From contig NZ_CP124038.1 of the NCBI RefSeq assembly GCF_030436345.1, forward strand, positions 806,001 to 870,000: a DNA stretch of 64,000 nt. The letters are read 5' to 3'. Numbering within the stretch: position 1 is the first letter of the stretch; each line of letters begins with the position of its first letter. This document shows, in pieces, positions 47,353-57,210 of the stretch. The notes beneath the pieces are model-generated. The model did no database searches, was not told where the DNA came from, and saw only the letters and a list, made by a program, of their open reading frames with translations. The position numbers and the translations under genes were made by a program. Origin of the DNA: [Borrelia] tanukii (GTDB lineage: Bacteria > Spirochaetota > Spirochaetia > Borreliales > Borreliaceae).

Positions 47353-48416
47353 AAATAGATAAGCTTTTTGTAAAAAGCATCATTCTTACTTTTTTATCCA
47401 TGAACTTACTTTTCATGATTTTAATTATGCTTGGTGATTTATTTGTCAATCTTCTAAATTATCTTGAAAAGAATATTGGTTTTAAGGATATTCTTTATAT
47501 TTATTATTTGTATTTGCCAAAAGCTTTCTCGGATGGAGTTGCTTTATCTTTTCTTTTTGCTATTTCTAATCTTATTGGTAATCTTTCTATGAGAAATGAA
47601 ATAATAGGTCTTTTTAGTTGTGGAGTTTCACTTACCAGAATATTAAGGCCAATCATTTTGATTAGTGTGTTTATTTCAGTTGCTCTTTTCTTTTTTGATA
47701 ATTATTTAGTAATAGATACTGTAGCAAGAAGAGATATTCTTATTAAAAATAGCATTGGTGATAGCAGATCTATTGATAAAACTATAATAATTAGAGATTT
47801 TGCTAGAGAAATTTATAATATTAAATCTTATGATATTGATGAGAATACTTTTTCCAACTTAATGATTATAATTAAAGACAGTAAAGATGAGTTTAAAACA
47901 AGGTATGATATAAATAAGGCTGAATGGAAGGATAATAAATGGAAGCTTCATGGAATTAGAGAGTTTGTTAAGGTTGGTAGAAAAATTCAGGAGAATGCCT
48001 ATGATGTTCTTGATGGAACAGGAATTGTTAAGCTAGAGCCCGATTACATAAGAACTGTGATGCTCTCGTCAAAGGCATTAAATTTTACTAAACTTATTAA
48101 TTGGATAAGTTTTCTCAAAACCGAACAGTTAAATTATTCTGATGCATTTTTTGATTTGTTAAATAGGATATTCTTTTCATTCAGATTGATTCTTCTTAGC
48201 TTTACTGTTGGGTTTATTGCCCTTGCTCTTAAAAAAAATATTTTTATACTTAGTTTATTAAATAGCATTGCTTTTGCCGTTGTTTATGTCATTTCTATTG
48301 TAATTTTTAATTTTTTAGCGGATCTTGGTTATTTACATATATATGTGGCAAGCTCTTTTACAACTATATTTTTTTTGATTATTAATTTTTTTGTTTATAG
48401 GATTGTTAGGAAATAA
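47349..48416 (+). CDS. lptG: LptG-like YjgP/YjgQ family permease
   Basis: A 355-residue paralogue of the preceding protein with the same six-helix design. The ATG (47349) overlaps the lptF stop as ATGA, so the pair is coupled and probably forms a heterodimer. An upstream in-frame extension to 47208 exists but overlaps the whole lptF C-terminus and has no ribosome site, so I rejected it. Confidence 0.8.
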   Translation: MKIDKLFVKSIILTFLSMNLLFMILIMLGDLFVNLLNYLEKNIGFKDILYIYYLYLPKAFSDGVALSFLFAISNLIGNLSMRNEIIGLFSCGVSLTRILRPIILISVFISVALFFFDNYLVIDTVARRDILIKNSIGDSRSIDKTIIIRDFAREIYNIKSYDIDENTFSNLMIIIKDSKDEFKTRYDINKAEWKDNKWKLHGIREFVKVGRKIQENAYDVLDGTGIVKLEPDYIRTVMLSSKALNFTKLINWISFLKTEQLNYSDAFFDLLNRIFFSFRLILLSFTVGFIALALKKNIFILSLLNSIAFAVVYVISIVIFNFLADLGYLHIYVASSFTTIFFLIINFFVYRIVRK

Positions 48417-48443
48417 TATTTAATGATTATTTAGGACGTTTAT

Positions 48444-49571
48444 ATGTTTAGCGTAATTAAGAATGACAAACATTCTAATGCAAGAGTTGGATTTTTAAAT
48501 CTTCCTCATGGTAGAGTAGATACTCCTTGTTTTATGCCAGTTGGTACTCTGGGGGCAATGAAGGGATTAAAACATGCTGTTCTTGAGAAGTTAGAATGTA
48601 ATTTGATGCTTGCAAATACTTATCATCTATATTTAAGACCGGGCATTAAAACTATTGAGAAATATGGTGGTCTACATAATTTTACAACTTGGAATAAAAA
48701 TTTTTTAACTGATTCGGGTGGATTTCAGGTATTTTCTCTTTCTGGTCTAAGAAAAATTGATCTAAAAGGTGTGCATTTCAAATCTCATTTAGATGGATCG
48801 TATCATTATTTTACTCCTGAAGGAGTATTTGCTATGCAAGAAATTTTTGGTAGCGATATTATTATGCCACTTGATATTTGCAGTTCTTATGGGATTGATT
48901 ATAATGAAGCCAATTTATATACAAATATTACAACCAATTGGGCTCGTAGTACATTCAAGTCCTATAAAAATAAAAAAGAGGGATACAATGGGCTTTTATT
49001 TTTAATAACTCAGGGAAATTTTTTTAAAGATTTGAGGAAAAGAAGCATCAATGATATATTAGAATTAGACAGTCCAGGTATTGCCATTGGGGGCATTTCT
49101 GTTGGAGAGCCAAGAGAAAAATATTTGGAAATTCTTGAATATAGTTCTTTTTTGATACCAAGGGAAAAACCAAGATATGTAATGGGCATTGGTACTCCCC
49201 ACTACATACTGGATGCCATATACTATGGTATCGATATTTTTGATTGTGTTAATCCCGCAAGAATTGCTAGGCATGGGACTCTTTTGACAGATAATGGAAT
49301 GATGCGAATTAGTAGAAAGGAGTATAAGGACGATACTTCCCCGGTAGAGAAAAATTGTGATTGTACTTTATGTACAAGGTATTCAAGAGGATATTTAAGA
49401 CATTTAATAAAATCGAGAGAGCTTTTTGGAATAATTTTGGCAAGTGAGCATAATATTTACTATATGTTTCGATTGATTTCAAAGATAAGAACTGCAATTC
49501 TAAATGATAATTTTTTAAACTTTAGGACTTCATATTTAAAAAAGTATGAAGAGGGAAATTTAGATGAATAA
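48444..49571 (+). CDS. tgt: Queuine tRNA-ribosyltransferase (Tgt)
   Basis: A 375-residue enzyme that exchanges guanine 34 in GUN-anticodon tRNAs. The active site [13 protein letters not shown], the nucleophile aspartate in [16 protein letters not shown] and the zinc site [17 protein letters not shown] (C-x-C-x2-C-x-H) are all present. No preQ1 pathway gene is seen in the window. It overlaps murJ by 8 bases. Confidence 0.94.
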   Translation: MFSVIKNDKHSNARVGFLNLPHGRVDTPCFMPVGTLGAMKGLKHAVLEKLECNLMLANTYHLYLRPGIKTIEKYGGLHNFTTWNKNFLTDSGGFQVFSLSGLRKIDLKGVHFKSHLDGSYHYFTPEGVFAMQEIFGSDIIMPLDICSSYGIDYNEANLYTNITTNWARSTFKSYKNKKEGYNGLLFLITQGNFFKDLRKRSINDILELDSPGIAIGGISVGEPREKYLEILEYSSFLIPREKPRYVMGIGTPHYILDAIYYGIDIFDCVNPARIARHGTLLTDNGMMRISRKEYKDDTSPVEKNCDCTLCTRYSRGYLRHLIKSRELFGIILASEHNIYYMFRLISKIRTAILNDNFLNFRTSYLKKYEEGNLDE

Positions 49572-51084
49572 ATATGTTGTTTCTACAGTTTTGGTTATGA
49601 TTTCCACTTTTTTTTCGCGAATAATAGGGTTTGCAAAGGTAAAGATTTTCTCTTATTATTTTGGTGCAAATCTTGATGCTGATATTTTTAACTATGTTTT
49701 CAATATTCCTAACAATTTACGCAAAATTCTTTCAGAGGGTGCAATGACCTCGGCTTTTTTGCCTGAATTTACATATGAAAAAAACAAATCACATGAAAAA
49801 GCTGTTTCTTTTTTCAGAACTGTTGTAACCTTTAATGTTATTTCTATTGGTTTAATTGTTTTAGTTATGATTCTTTTTTCAAAGCCTATTATGTATTTTT
49901 TATCTTATTATAGGGGAGAAAACTTAATTTTTGCAAGTTCTGTATTTAGCTATTTGGTGTTATATATTTTACTAATAAGTCTATCATCAATCTTTATATC
50001 TGTTCTAAATTCATATAAAATTTTTTTTATTCCTTCATTTTCACCTATTATGCTTTCTTTTGGAATAATATTGAGCATATTTTTATTTTATGATCGTTTT
50101 GGAATATATAGTGCTGTTATTGGTGTGATTTTTGGGGGGTTTTTACAATTTCTGATTCCGTTTGTAAATTGCCTTATGATTGGTTTTGCATGGAAACCAA
50201 CGTTTTATTTTAAAGAAAAAGTATTTTTAAATTTTTTAAGTAGATGGGTTCGCATGATTTTTGGATTTTCTATTTCAATTATTACTCAACAAATTTCATT
50301 TGCATTGGCATCTACTCTTGAGATAGGAAGTGTTTCTATTCTTAGTAATGCTGTAGTTTATTATCAGCTTCCTGTAGGAATTTTTTATATTTCTATTGCA
50401 ACAGTAATTTTTCCCAAAATGGCAGAGTATGCTGTTTTGGGTAATAATATAAAATTAAATACTCTTTTGGTAGATGGAATTAAAATTTTATTATTAATTT
50501 TTATTCCGGTATCTTTTTTGATGTTTATTTGGTCTGATTATATTTTAAATTTATTTCTTATGGGGGGTAAGTTTTCTATTTATGATACTCAAAAAACAGC
50601 AGGTGTTTTGAAATGTTTTCTTTTAGGCTTGCTTTTTTATTCGATGTTTAGTTTTTTTCAAAAATATTATTTTTCTATTCGTGATGCAAAAACACCATTT
50701 TATTTGAGTGTTTTATTTTCTATTCTTGATATTGTGCTTTCTGTTTTTGGTATTAATTATTATGGTTTGAATGCTTTGGCATTAGCTCAATCTATTTCTT
50801 TTATGATTTGTGTAATTGTTTTTTATTTTATAATATTAAAAAGTGGAGTTAAAATTGATTTAATTGAGATTTTATTTGTTCTTTTAAAGTCAATTATTAC
50901 ACTTTTTCCTTTATATGCAATTTATTTCTTTTTTGAAAAGTTTCAGTGGGATGTAGGTTTTAGCTTTAAAAATCTTTATTTTTTAATTGCGGCAGGAATT
51001 GTTAGTATTTTTATTTTGTTTATTTGTTATTCTGTTTTAGGAATAAATAAATTTTTTAGGTTTATTAGGAAGGATACTTTATGA
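49564..51084 (+). CDS. murJ: Lipid II flippase MurJ (MviN)
   Basis: A 506-residue polytopic protein with about 14 membrane helices. It starts [69 protein letters not shown], the MurJ/MOP signature (R-x2-G, D-x-F, P-x-x-L-R-x2-L-x-E-G). It moves lipid II, made by MurG, across the inner membrane. Confidence 0.95.
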   Translation: MNKYVVSTVLVMISTFFSRIIGFAKVKIFSYYFGANLDADIFNYVFNIPNNLRKILSEGAMTSAFLPEFTYEKNKSHEKAVSFFRTVVTFNVISIGLIVLVMILFSKPIMYFLSYYRGENLIFASSVFSYLVLYILLISLSSIFISVLNSYKIFFIPSFSPIMLSFGIILSIFLFYDRFGIYSAVIGVIFGGFLQFLIPFVNCLMIGFAWKPTFYFKEKVFLNFLSRWVRMIFGFSISIITQQISFALASTLEIGSVSILSNAVVYYQLPVGIFYISIATVIFPKMAEYAVLGNNIKLNTLLVDGIKILLLIFIPVSFLMFIWSDYILNLFLMGGKFSIYDTQKTAGVLKCFLLGLLFYSMFSFFQKYYFSIRDAKTPFYLSVLFSILDIVLSVFGINYYGLNALALAQSISFMICVIVFYFIILKSGVKIDLIEILFVLLKSIITLFPLYAIYFFFEKFQWDVGFSFKNLYFLIAAGIVSIFILFICYSVLGINKFFRFIRKDTL

Positions 51085-52487
51085 AATACGTTGATTTTTT
51101 ATTTTTTTTACTTATTTTAAATGTGTATGCTCAAAATGTTAATTCTCCAGTTCTTCCTAATCCCCCTTTGTTGCCCGAAATTACAGAAAATAAACTTGAG
51201 AGAGAAAATTCTTCTAAGGGTGAGAATTTTTCTAATGTTGGTTTAGATGGCAAGTATGTTAACGATACAATTCTTTATGGGCTTGATAGTCAAGTTACAA
51301 GCATTATAAAAGCTCTTAAAAAATCAAGCGATAGCCAATATAATTCTTCTCTTAAAAAAAGACTTGAGAAAACCTTTAATGCCGAGATTAAAAAGGAAAT
51401 ACTTGAATTATTTATTTCTCTTAAGTATTCAGGGGGTATTGATACAGCAAATTATATTCTTGAAAATTATGAGAGTAAAAGATATTCAAATGCTTTATTT
51501 GGCTTGGCAATTTTGTATCTTAAGGAATTTGATGATAAAGAGAAATTGAAAAAGACCCTTGTTGAGATTCTTGAAAATAAAGAGGGCAATGTGGTATCTA
51601 TTGCAGCTTATTATCTGGGAGAGCTTAATTCTCTTGAGTATTCTAAAAATATGATGGAAGTTTTTGAAAAATATTCTGGAAATGATGGTACTAGAAGAGA
51701 AATACTAATTGCTCTTGGAAAAATGGCCGCTGTTGATTATCAGAATAGAATTTATGAAATTTCGATAGATAGTTACGAGAATCCATCAATTAAGGCTGCT
51801 GCAATTGAAGCATTGTCATATATTGCTCCAGATAAAGTAACTACAAACGCTGATTTGTATCTTCAGAGTAACAATAATAATTTAAATGTTAAATTGGCTA
51901 TTATTGCTTCTTTGTCTAAAGATCCTTCTTTAAAGTCCAAAGAGATTTTACAGGGATTTTTAAGAGATTCTGATGATAATATTAGATTTAAAGCTATTAA
52001 TGCAATTAAAGGACATAAAGACTCTTCAGCAAAGGATATTTTGATTTATAAGCTTAAAAGCGATCCGTCTCTTAAGGTTAGGGAGGCTTCTGCCAAGGCT
52101 TTGATTGATATGGATCTTGGGGACATTGAGATGAAAAACATCATGTTTGATTTGAAGATTGACAATGGTTTTAAAATTTCAATGTTTAGCTACCTTTTAG
52201 ATAAGGATTCTCTAAAAGCATTATCAATTGCTTTAGAAATTGTTAGCAAAGAAAATGTTAATAGACCTTCAAATGTTTTAAAAGGCGTTGCTTCAATGCT
52301 AGCTGCTAAAAAGGGTAATTTTGATAATTTTTATTCTAAAATCATTGACAGTAAAAATGTTGATTTAAGGCATTTTGCACTAAAAGGAGCTGTTTATAAT
52401 AAGTCCTCATCACTTTCTGATAAACTTAAAAAAATTAAAAGTGAAACGAACTCTGAATATATTAAAATGCTTTTAAAAGATTATTAA
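51081..52487 (+). CDS. Exported HEAT-repeat protein
   Basis: A 468-residue protein with a signal peptide (residues 1-18, [18 protein letters not shown]), a Pro/Asn-rich linker, then about eight helical HEAT/PBS-like repeats from residue 80 on, such as NVVSIAAYYLGELNSLEYSKNMMEVF and DNIRFKAINAIKGHKDSSAKDILIYKL. Such repeats usually bind other proteins. It overlaps the end of murJ by 4 bases. Function unknown. Confidence 0.75.
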   Translation: MKYVDFLFFLLILNVYAQNVNSPVLPNPPLLPEITENKLERENSSKGENFSNVGLDGKYVNDTILYGLDSQVTSIIKALKKSSDSQYNSSLKKRLEKTFNAEIKKEILELFISLKYSGGIDTANYILENYESKRYSNALFGLAILYLKEFDDKEKLKKTLVEILENKEGNVVSIAAYYLGELNSLEYSKNMMEVFEKYSGNDGTRREILIALGKMAAVDYQNRIYEISIDSYENPSIKAAAIEALSYIAPDKVTTNADLYLQSNNNNLNVKLAIIASLSKDPSLKSKEILQGFLRDSDDNIRFKAINAIKGHKDSSAKDILIYKLKSDPSLKVREASAKALIDMDLGDIEMKNIMFDLKIDNGFKISMFSYLLDKDSLKALSIALEIVSKENVNRPSNVLKGVASMLAAKKGNFDNFYSKIIDSKNVDLRHFALKGAVYNKSSSLSDKLKKIKSETNSEYIKMLLKDY

Positions 52488-52508
52488 TAATCAACCGTTA
52501 AAGCAGTA

Positions 52509-53675
52509 TTAGTAAAAAATTTTTAAAATTTCTTTAGCTACTTCTGATTTTTTCATTTCTGGAAGTTCTTTTATGCTTTGTTTATTTATTATATAAACTT
52601 TGTTTAAGCTTGAACCAAAATATTTAAGTTCATTTGCAATAATAAAGTCTAAATTTTTCTTTTTTAGTTTTTCTTTGGCTTTTTGAATTAAATTTTTAGA
52701 ATTTTCAGCGCAAAATCCAACAACAATTTGGTTTTTAAGTTTATTGTGTCCTATGTGTTGAATTATGTCAGGATTTTTTACTAATTGTATATATAATTTG
52801 TTGGTTTTATTTTTTTTAATTTTACTTTTGAAAATGTGTTTGGGCTTAAAATCGGCAACAGCCGCAGCCCCAATTATTATTTCAAATTTATTATATACCT
52901 TGAGAACTTCCCTGTACATTTCCATTGCAGTTTTTATTTTTATAATATTGACTCCCTCGGGCTCATTTTCATTAGTTGGTCCTGTAATAATTGTAACTTG
53001 AGCTCCTAGTTTGACAGCCTCTTGTGCTAAACAAAATCCCATTTTCCCTGTTGATGTATTTGAAAAATAGCGAATTGGGTCTATTAATTCTTCAGTTCTG
53101 GAGGCTGTTATAAGTATTTTTTTGTTTTTTAGGCAATTTTTTTGATTAAATTCATTCAATATTAGATTTATAATTTTGTCTTCATTTTTAAGGCGTCCTA
53201 AAGCATTTGATGAGCATGCCAAAAATCCTTTATCAGGCTCAATGAATTTATAATTATAATTTTTAAGTTTTTTTATATTTTCTTTTAAAATAGGGTTTAA
53301 ATACATTGCACTATTCATTGCTATTGCAAAATAAGTAGGCGCTGTGCTTGCAGATATTATTGTAGTTAATGCATCATCAGCAATTCCGGATGCAATTTTA
53401 GATATTGTATTGTAGGTGGCAGGAATAATAAGGATTAGATGGGCCCATTTTGCAATTTTTATATGTTCAACCTCATTATGATCTAAATCCCATAAATTAG
53501 TAATTATTTTGTTCTTAGAAATGGTTTCTAAAGTTAATGGAGTAATAAATTTAGTTGCATTTTTTGTCATTACAACCTTAACGCTGTATCCCAATTTAAC
53601 TAAACTAGAAACTATGTAAACGGACTTGTAAGAGGCTATGCCCCCACATATACCAATTAATATATGTTTATTCAT
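52509..53675 (-). CDS. coaBC: Bifunctional phosphopantothenoylcysteine decarboxylase/synthase CoaBC
   Basis: A 388-residue protein. The N-terminal CoaC flavoprotein domain starts HILIGICGGIASYKSVYIVSSL and has the catalytic histidine region HNEVEHIKIAKWAHLILIIPATYNTISKIASGIADDALTT, with a lid cysteine in ACSSNALGRL. The C-terminal CoaB domain starts KKILITASRTEELIDPIRYFSNTSTGKMGF. It performs two steps from phosphopantothenate toward coenzyme A. Its ATG touches the edge of the 32-bp palindrome shared with yhdT-panF. Confidence 0.94.
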   Translation of the reverse strand: MNKHILIGICGGIASYKSVYIVSSLVKLGYSVKVVMTKNATKFITPLTLETISKNKIITNLWDLDHNEVEHIKIAKWAHLILIIPATYNTISKIASGIADDALTTIISASTAPTYFAIAMNSAMYLNPILKENIKKLKNYNYKFIEPDKGFLACSSNALGRLKNEDKIINLILNEFNQKNCLKNKKILITASRTEELIDPIRYFSNTSTGKMGFCLAQEAVKLGAQVTIITGPTNENEPEGVNIIKIKTAMEMYREVLKVYNKFEIIIGAAAVADFKPKHIFKSKIKKNKTNKLYIQLVKNPDIIQHIGHNKLKNQIVVGFCAENSKNLIQKAKEKLKKKNLDFIIANELKYFGSSLNKVYIINKQSIKELPEMKKSEVAKEILKIFY

Positions 53676-53705
53676 ATAATGTATATTATATAATATACAT
53701 TATAT
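53674..53705. promoter_or_regulatory. 32-bp perfect palindrome between coaBC and yhdT-panF
   Basis: The half-site ATATAATGTATATTAT (53674-53689) is followed directly by its reverse complement (53690-53705), a perfect 32-bp dyad with no spacer. It overlaps the coaBC start codon (53675-53673) and lies 44 bases before the yhdT ATG. It includes TATAAT on both strands. The location suggests an operator shared by the divergent pantothenate/CoA genes. Confidence 0.8.
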
Positions 53706-53749
53706 TTGAATTTACAAATTTTGACGCCCTTTTGCTGAGGTTTTTTTAA

Positions 53750-53944
53750 ATGAAAAATAGAATTTTGTACGCTATATTATTGTATGTTTGTATGTTTTTT
53801 TTATGGATTTGTTTTGCCTATTTTATCGACACATCAGCTACTATATTTAATATTCCCTTGTGGTTTTTTGGGTCAGGATTTTTGTTTCCCAGTATAAATT
53901 TTTTATTGGTTTGTTTTTTTATTTTAGCAATTAGTAAAACTTAA
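53750..53944 (+). CDS. yhdT: YhdT-like small membrane protein
   Basis: A 64-residue protein with two membrane helices (about 6-26 and 42-61) separated by a loop with IPLWFFGSGF. Size, two-helix layout and position just before panF match YhdT (DUF997), the small partner of the pantothenate permease in E. coli; in that species the loop also has a P-x-W-F motif. GAGG lies before the ATG. Confidence 0.75.
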   Translation: MKNRILYAILLYVCMFFLWICFAYFIDTSATIFNIPLWFFGSGFLFPSINFLLVCFFILAISKT

Positions 53945-54002
53945 TACATTATTGATATTTTTTTATTTTCATATTCTTTAAAAAAGAAATAGAGGTAATT
54001 TT

Positions 54003-55334
54003 TTGTTATTAAATAAATATTTTCTTGCAAATCGAAATATTAATTTTATTGTTATGGCTTTGTTATTTTCTTCTAGCTATATTAGTGCTAGTAGTTTTAT
54101 TTCTGGTCCTTCTGCTGTTTATAAGTATGGGTTGTCTTTTATATTGTTAGCCACTATACAAATTCCTACAACTCTAATTGCTTTTATTATTGTTGGTGAA
54201 AGATTAAATCGCGAGTCAAAAAAAATTAATGCAATAAATATTATTGATTATATTAGATATAGATATGAAAGTGATTTTTTAGCGTTAATGAGTGGATGTG
54301 TATTAATTTTTTTTTCAATGTTTTTGATTTCTGCCCAATTAATAGGTGGTGCTAAACTTATAGAAGTTTTTTTAGGCATTAATTATGTAGCTGGTCTTTT
54401 ATTTTTTGCTCTATTAATTTTTGTTTATGTATTTTTTGGTGGATTTAAGGCAGTAGCTTATGCGGATTTGATTCAAGGATTTTTAATGCTAGTGTCATCC
54501 GTTGTTTTGTTTTACAAGATGTTAGATTTGGGAGGGGGCATTAATAATTTGTTCAAGACAGCAATGTCTAGTTTAGATAAAAACCTTTTAATTCCTTCAA
54601 ATGTTGGCTTAAAACCACAATATATAATTTCTTTTTGGATATTAATAGGAATAGGAATATTAGGTCACCCCCAGGTTATTAATAATTTTATAGCATTTAA
54701 AGATGAGAATGCTATAAAATTTTCTCTTCCCATTTCTACTTTTATAATCAGCTTTTTAATTATTTTGATGCATTTAATAGGATTTTTTGCTATTATTCTT
54801 TTTCCAGATTTAAATCCAAATGATAAAGTTGTTCTAAATGTAGCTTTAAAAGTTTTAAATCCTTTTTCTTGTTTTATGTTTTTTATGGGTCTTTTATCTG
54901 CAATAATGTCCACAGTAGATTCAAATTTACTCTTAATAACGTCTGTTTTAATGAAGTTAATAATTTATAAAAAAGATTTAAAAGAAGATGTAAAGGTTAA
55001 AAGAGTAATAATGATCTCTAATGTTTTTTTTATTTTAATAATACTTGTATTTTCTTTTTTCCCTCCCAATTTTTTATTCTTCGTTAATATTTTTGCTTTT
55101 GGGGCTTTGGAAGTTTCATTTTTTGCTATTATTGTTTTTGGACTTTATTTTAATTTTGTAAGCAAAATAGCAGCATTTGCTTCTATGTTTTTAGGCTTGA
55201 TGTTTTATTTGTGTATTTTATGTTTTGGTTTGAATATTTGGTTTTTTCACCCCGTTTTTCCGGCATTTTTTGTTTCTATATTTACATTTTTGATAGTTAA
55301 TTTTTTTTGTAAAAAATATAGCAAAGTTTATTAG
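54003..55334 (+). CDS. panF: Sodium/pantothenate symporter PanF
   Basis: A 443-residue sodium:solute symporter with about 12 helices. It has the family start LLNKYFLANRNINFIVMALLFSSSYISASSFISGPSAVYKYGLSF and the later FGGFKAVAYADLIQGFLMLV. E. coli PanF has about 483 residues, with roughly 30 before the matching FLNEYFLGSR segment, so the usual first helix is missing. The start is a TTG after GAGGTAA; an in-frame TAA at 53979 blocks any longer form. It imports pantothenate, which the cell cannot make and CoaBC uses. Confidence 0.88.
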   Translation: MLLNKYFLANRNINFIVMALLFSSSYISASSFISGPSAVYKYGLSFILLATIQIPTTLIAFIIVGERLNRESKKINAINIIDYIRYRYESDFLALMSGCVLIFFSMFLISAQLIGGAKLIEVFLGINYVAGLLFFALLIFVYVFFGGFKAVAYADLIQGFLMLVSSVVLFYKMLDLGGGINNLFKTAMSSLDKNLLIPSNVGLKPQYIISFWILIGIGILGHPQVINNFIAFKDENAIKFSLPISTFIISFLIILMHLIGFFAIILFPDLNPNDKVVLNVALKVLNPFSCFMFFMGLLSAIMSTVDSNLLLITSVLMKLIIYKKDLKEDVKVKRVIMISNVFFILIILVFSFFPPNFLFFVNIFAFGALEVSFFAIIVFGLYFNFVSKIAAFASMFLGLMFYLCILCFGLNIWFFHPVFPAFFVSIFTFLIVNFFCKKYSKVY

Positions 55335-55346
55335 GATGATTATTTC

Positions 55347-56294
55347 TTGCGTTTGGATAAGTATATTTTTTTAGAAGTTCTTGCTAATGATAATGGCAAG
55401 CGATTAGATTCAATTTTAATTAAAATTTTGAATTTGTCTAAAGTTAGGATAATAAAACATATTAGAAAGGGTGATATTAGGCTAAATGGTCTAAAATCAC
55501 ATTTTTCATGTAGAGTTTGTAAAGGTGATAAAATTTATTTGTATAAATCTTTAGCTCAGAGTTTGAACTTAACTGTGGATGAATATTATCAAAGCAATAT
55601 TGATTTTCAATGCATTCAAAAAAGAATAATTTATGAAGACAGCGATTTACTTGTTGTGAATAAGCAAAGAGGCATTTTAGTTCATGGAGGTAAAAACTCT
55701 CTTGATTTTTTAGTGAATGCTTATCTTTTAAGGGAAAATCTAAGATCTCTAAGCTTTAAGCCTTCGGCAGTTCACAGGCTTGACAGGAATACTTCTGGTA
55801 TTATTATTTTTGCGAAAAATATAAATACTGCAAGAAAGTTAAGTACGGCATTTAGTAGTGGGTCTATAACTAAAAAATATTTTGCAATACTTTTGGGTGA
55901 GGTTAAGTCAACTGTTGTTTATGAAAATCATTTATTTAGAAATAAAAGACTGAGAAAAACTTTTGTTTTAGAGGATGAAGAGCTTATTAATGCAATTACA
56001 AAGGTTAATCCAATATTGTCTTCCAAGAAAGCTACTCTTGCTGAGATTGTTATTGAGACAGGCTTTACTCATCAAATAAGGGCTCAATGCTCGTTTAACA
56101 ATCATCCTTTAATTAATGACAAAAAATACCATGATAAATTCAATAAAAGCGATTACTTTTTACATGCTTTTTTGGTAAAATTTAATGGAGCATTCTTTAA
56201 AAAGAATGAATTTTACGCTAAGCCTAGTTTAGAATTTTTAAAACAAGTAAAAGATATTTTTGATGTTTATGAATTTTCAGAATTTTTCAAATAA
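55347..56294 (+). CDS. RluA-family pseudouridine synthase
   Basis: A 315-residue enzyme with an N-terminal S4 RNA-binding domain (RLDSILIKILNLSKVRIIKHIRKGDIRLNGLK) and a catalytic RluA domain (IIYEDSDLLVVNKQRGILVH, then the active-site HRLDRNTSGIIIFAKN). The HRLD aspartate is the nucleophile. Related to RluC/RluD; the target uridine cannot be read from sequence. The TTG start follows AGGA. Its end overlaps the next gene. Confidence 0.88.
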   Translation: MRLDKYIFLEVLANDNGKRLDSILIKILNLSKVRIIKHIRKGDIRLNGLKSHFSCRVCKGDKIYLYKSLAQSLNLTVDEYYQSNIDFQCIQKRIIYEDSDLLVVNKQRGILVHGGKNSLDFLVNAYLLRENLRSLSFKPSAVHRLDRNTSGIIIFAKNINTARKLSTAFSSGSITKKYFAILLGEVKSTVVYENHLFRNKRLRKTFVLEDEELINAITKVNPILSSKKATLAEIVIETGFTHQIRAQCSFNNHPLINDKKYHDKFNKSDYFLHAFLVKFNGAFFKKNEFYAKPSLEFLKQVKDIFDVYEFSEFFK

Positions 56295-57210
56295 TTTTTT
56301 TTTAAAAAAAATATTGAATAAGGTTAAAAACTTTACAACTAGTATTAAGCATAAATTTGTTAGAGTGAAGGTATATGCGTTGGTAGGATCTGCTGGCACT
56401 GGCAAGAGTTTTAGATCCCATTTGGTAGCAGATAAATATTCAATACCTTTAATCATTGATGACGGCGTGTTAATTAAAAACATGAAAATTATTGCTGGGA
56501 GTTCTGCTAAGTTTGAAGACAATGTTTTTAGGGCAGTAAAGCGATCTGTATTTGAAGATGATGCCCATTGCAGTGAAATGCTTGAAGTTCTTGGAAGAGA
56601 GGAATTTAATAAAATATTAATATTAGGAACAAGTCTTAAAATGATAGATAAAATAATCTCAAGACTTTTATTACCAAATGTTTTTAAGATTATTTACATA
56701 ACAGATGTTTCAACTAGGCAGGAAATAGAAAAAGCAAGAATTTCAAGACAAATGGGGGAGCATGTTGTACCAGCAGCTGCTTTTGAAATAAAATCTGTTA
56801 GACCTAATTTGTTATTAAATCCAATTAAAGTTTTTTTTAAAAGCGGATGGTTTTTTACTAGGAAGAAAAATTATATTCGATCTGTTGTAAGGCCTCATTT
56901 TTACGAAGAGGGGGTTTTGTCTATTTCTAAGAGAGCTGTAAGGCAAATTATTGAACATTGTGTTTCTGAGTATGATAGAAATTATATTGTTTATGATCTT
57001 AAAATCAAAAAAGACGGGGGTAATTACCTTTTTAAGCTGTTTTTAAATATTCCCCTTGGAAATAATTTACTTAATAATACAGAAATGCTTAGAACATACA
57101 TTATTACTAATGTACTTAAGTATACAATAATTAATATATTATCTATTGATATAGTTATACATAAATTTTATGACAAAAAAGATTATTTAGAAGAGAGTTA
57201 TGAAGGTTGA
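56260..57210 (+). CDS. P-loop NTPase with Asp23/Gls24-like C-terminal part
   Basis: A 316-residue protein of unknown function. A clear P-loop GSAGTGKS is at residues 43-50 (counting from the TTG), followed by IDDGVLI and an ILGTS-type strand. The region from about 212 to 303 (VLSISKRAVRQIIEHCVSEYDRNYIVYDLKIKKDGG to INILSIDIVIHKF) resembles the Asp23/Gls24 fold. The start is uncertain: TTG at 56260, ATG at 56263 or 56269, all inside the previous gene. It ends inside murC, so it is coupled to it. Confidence 0.7.
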   Translation: MMFMNFQNFSNNFFLKKILNKVKNFTTSIKHKFVRVKVYALVGSAGTGKSFRSHLVADKYSIPLIIDDGVLIKNMKIIAGSSAKFEDNVFRAVKRSVFEDDAHCSEMLEVLGREEFNKILILGTSLKMIDKIISRLLLPNVFKIIYITDVSTRQEIEKARISRQMGEHVVPAAAFEIKSVRPNLLLNPIKVFFKSGWFFTRKKNYIRSVVRPHFYEEGVLSISKRAVRQIIEHCVSEYDRNYIVYDLKIKKDGGNYLFKLFLNIPLGNNLLNNTEMLRTYIITNVLKYTIINILSIDIVIHKFYDKKDYLEESYEG

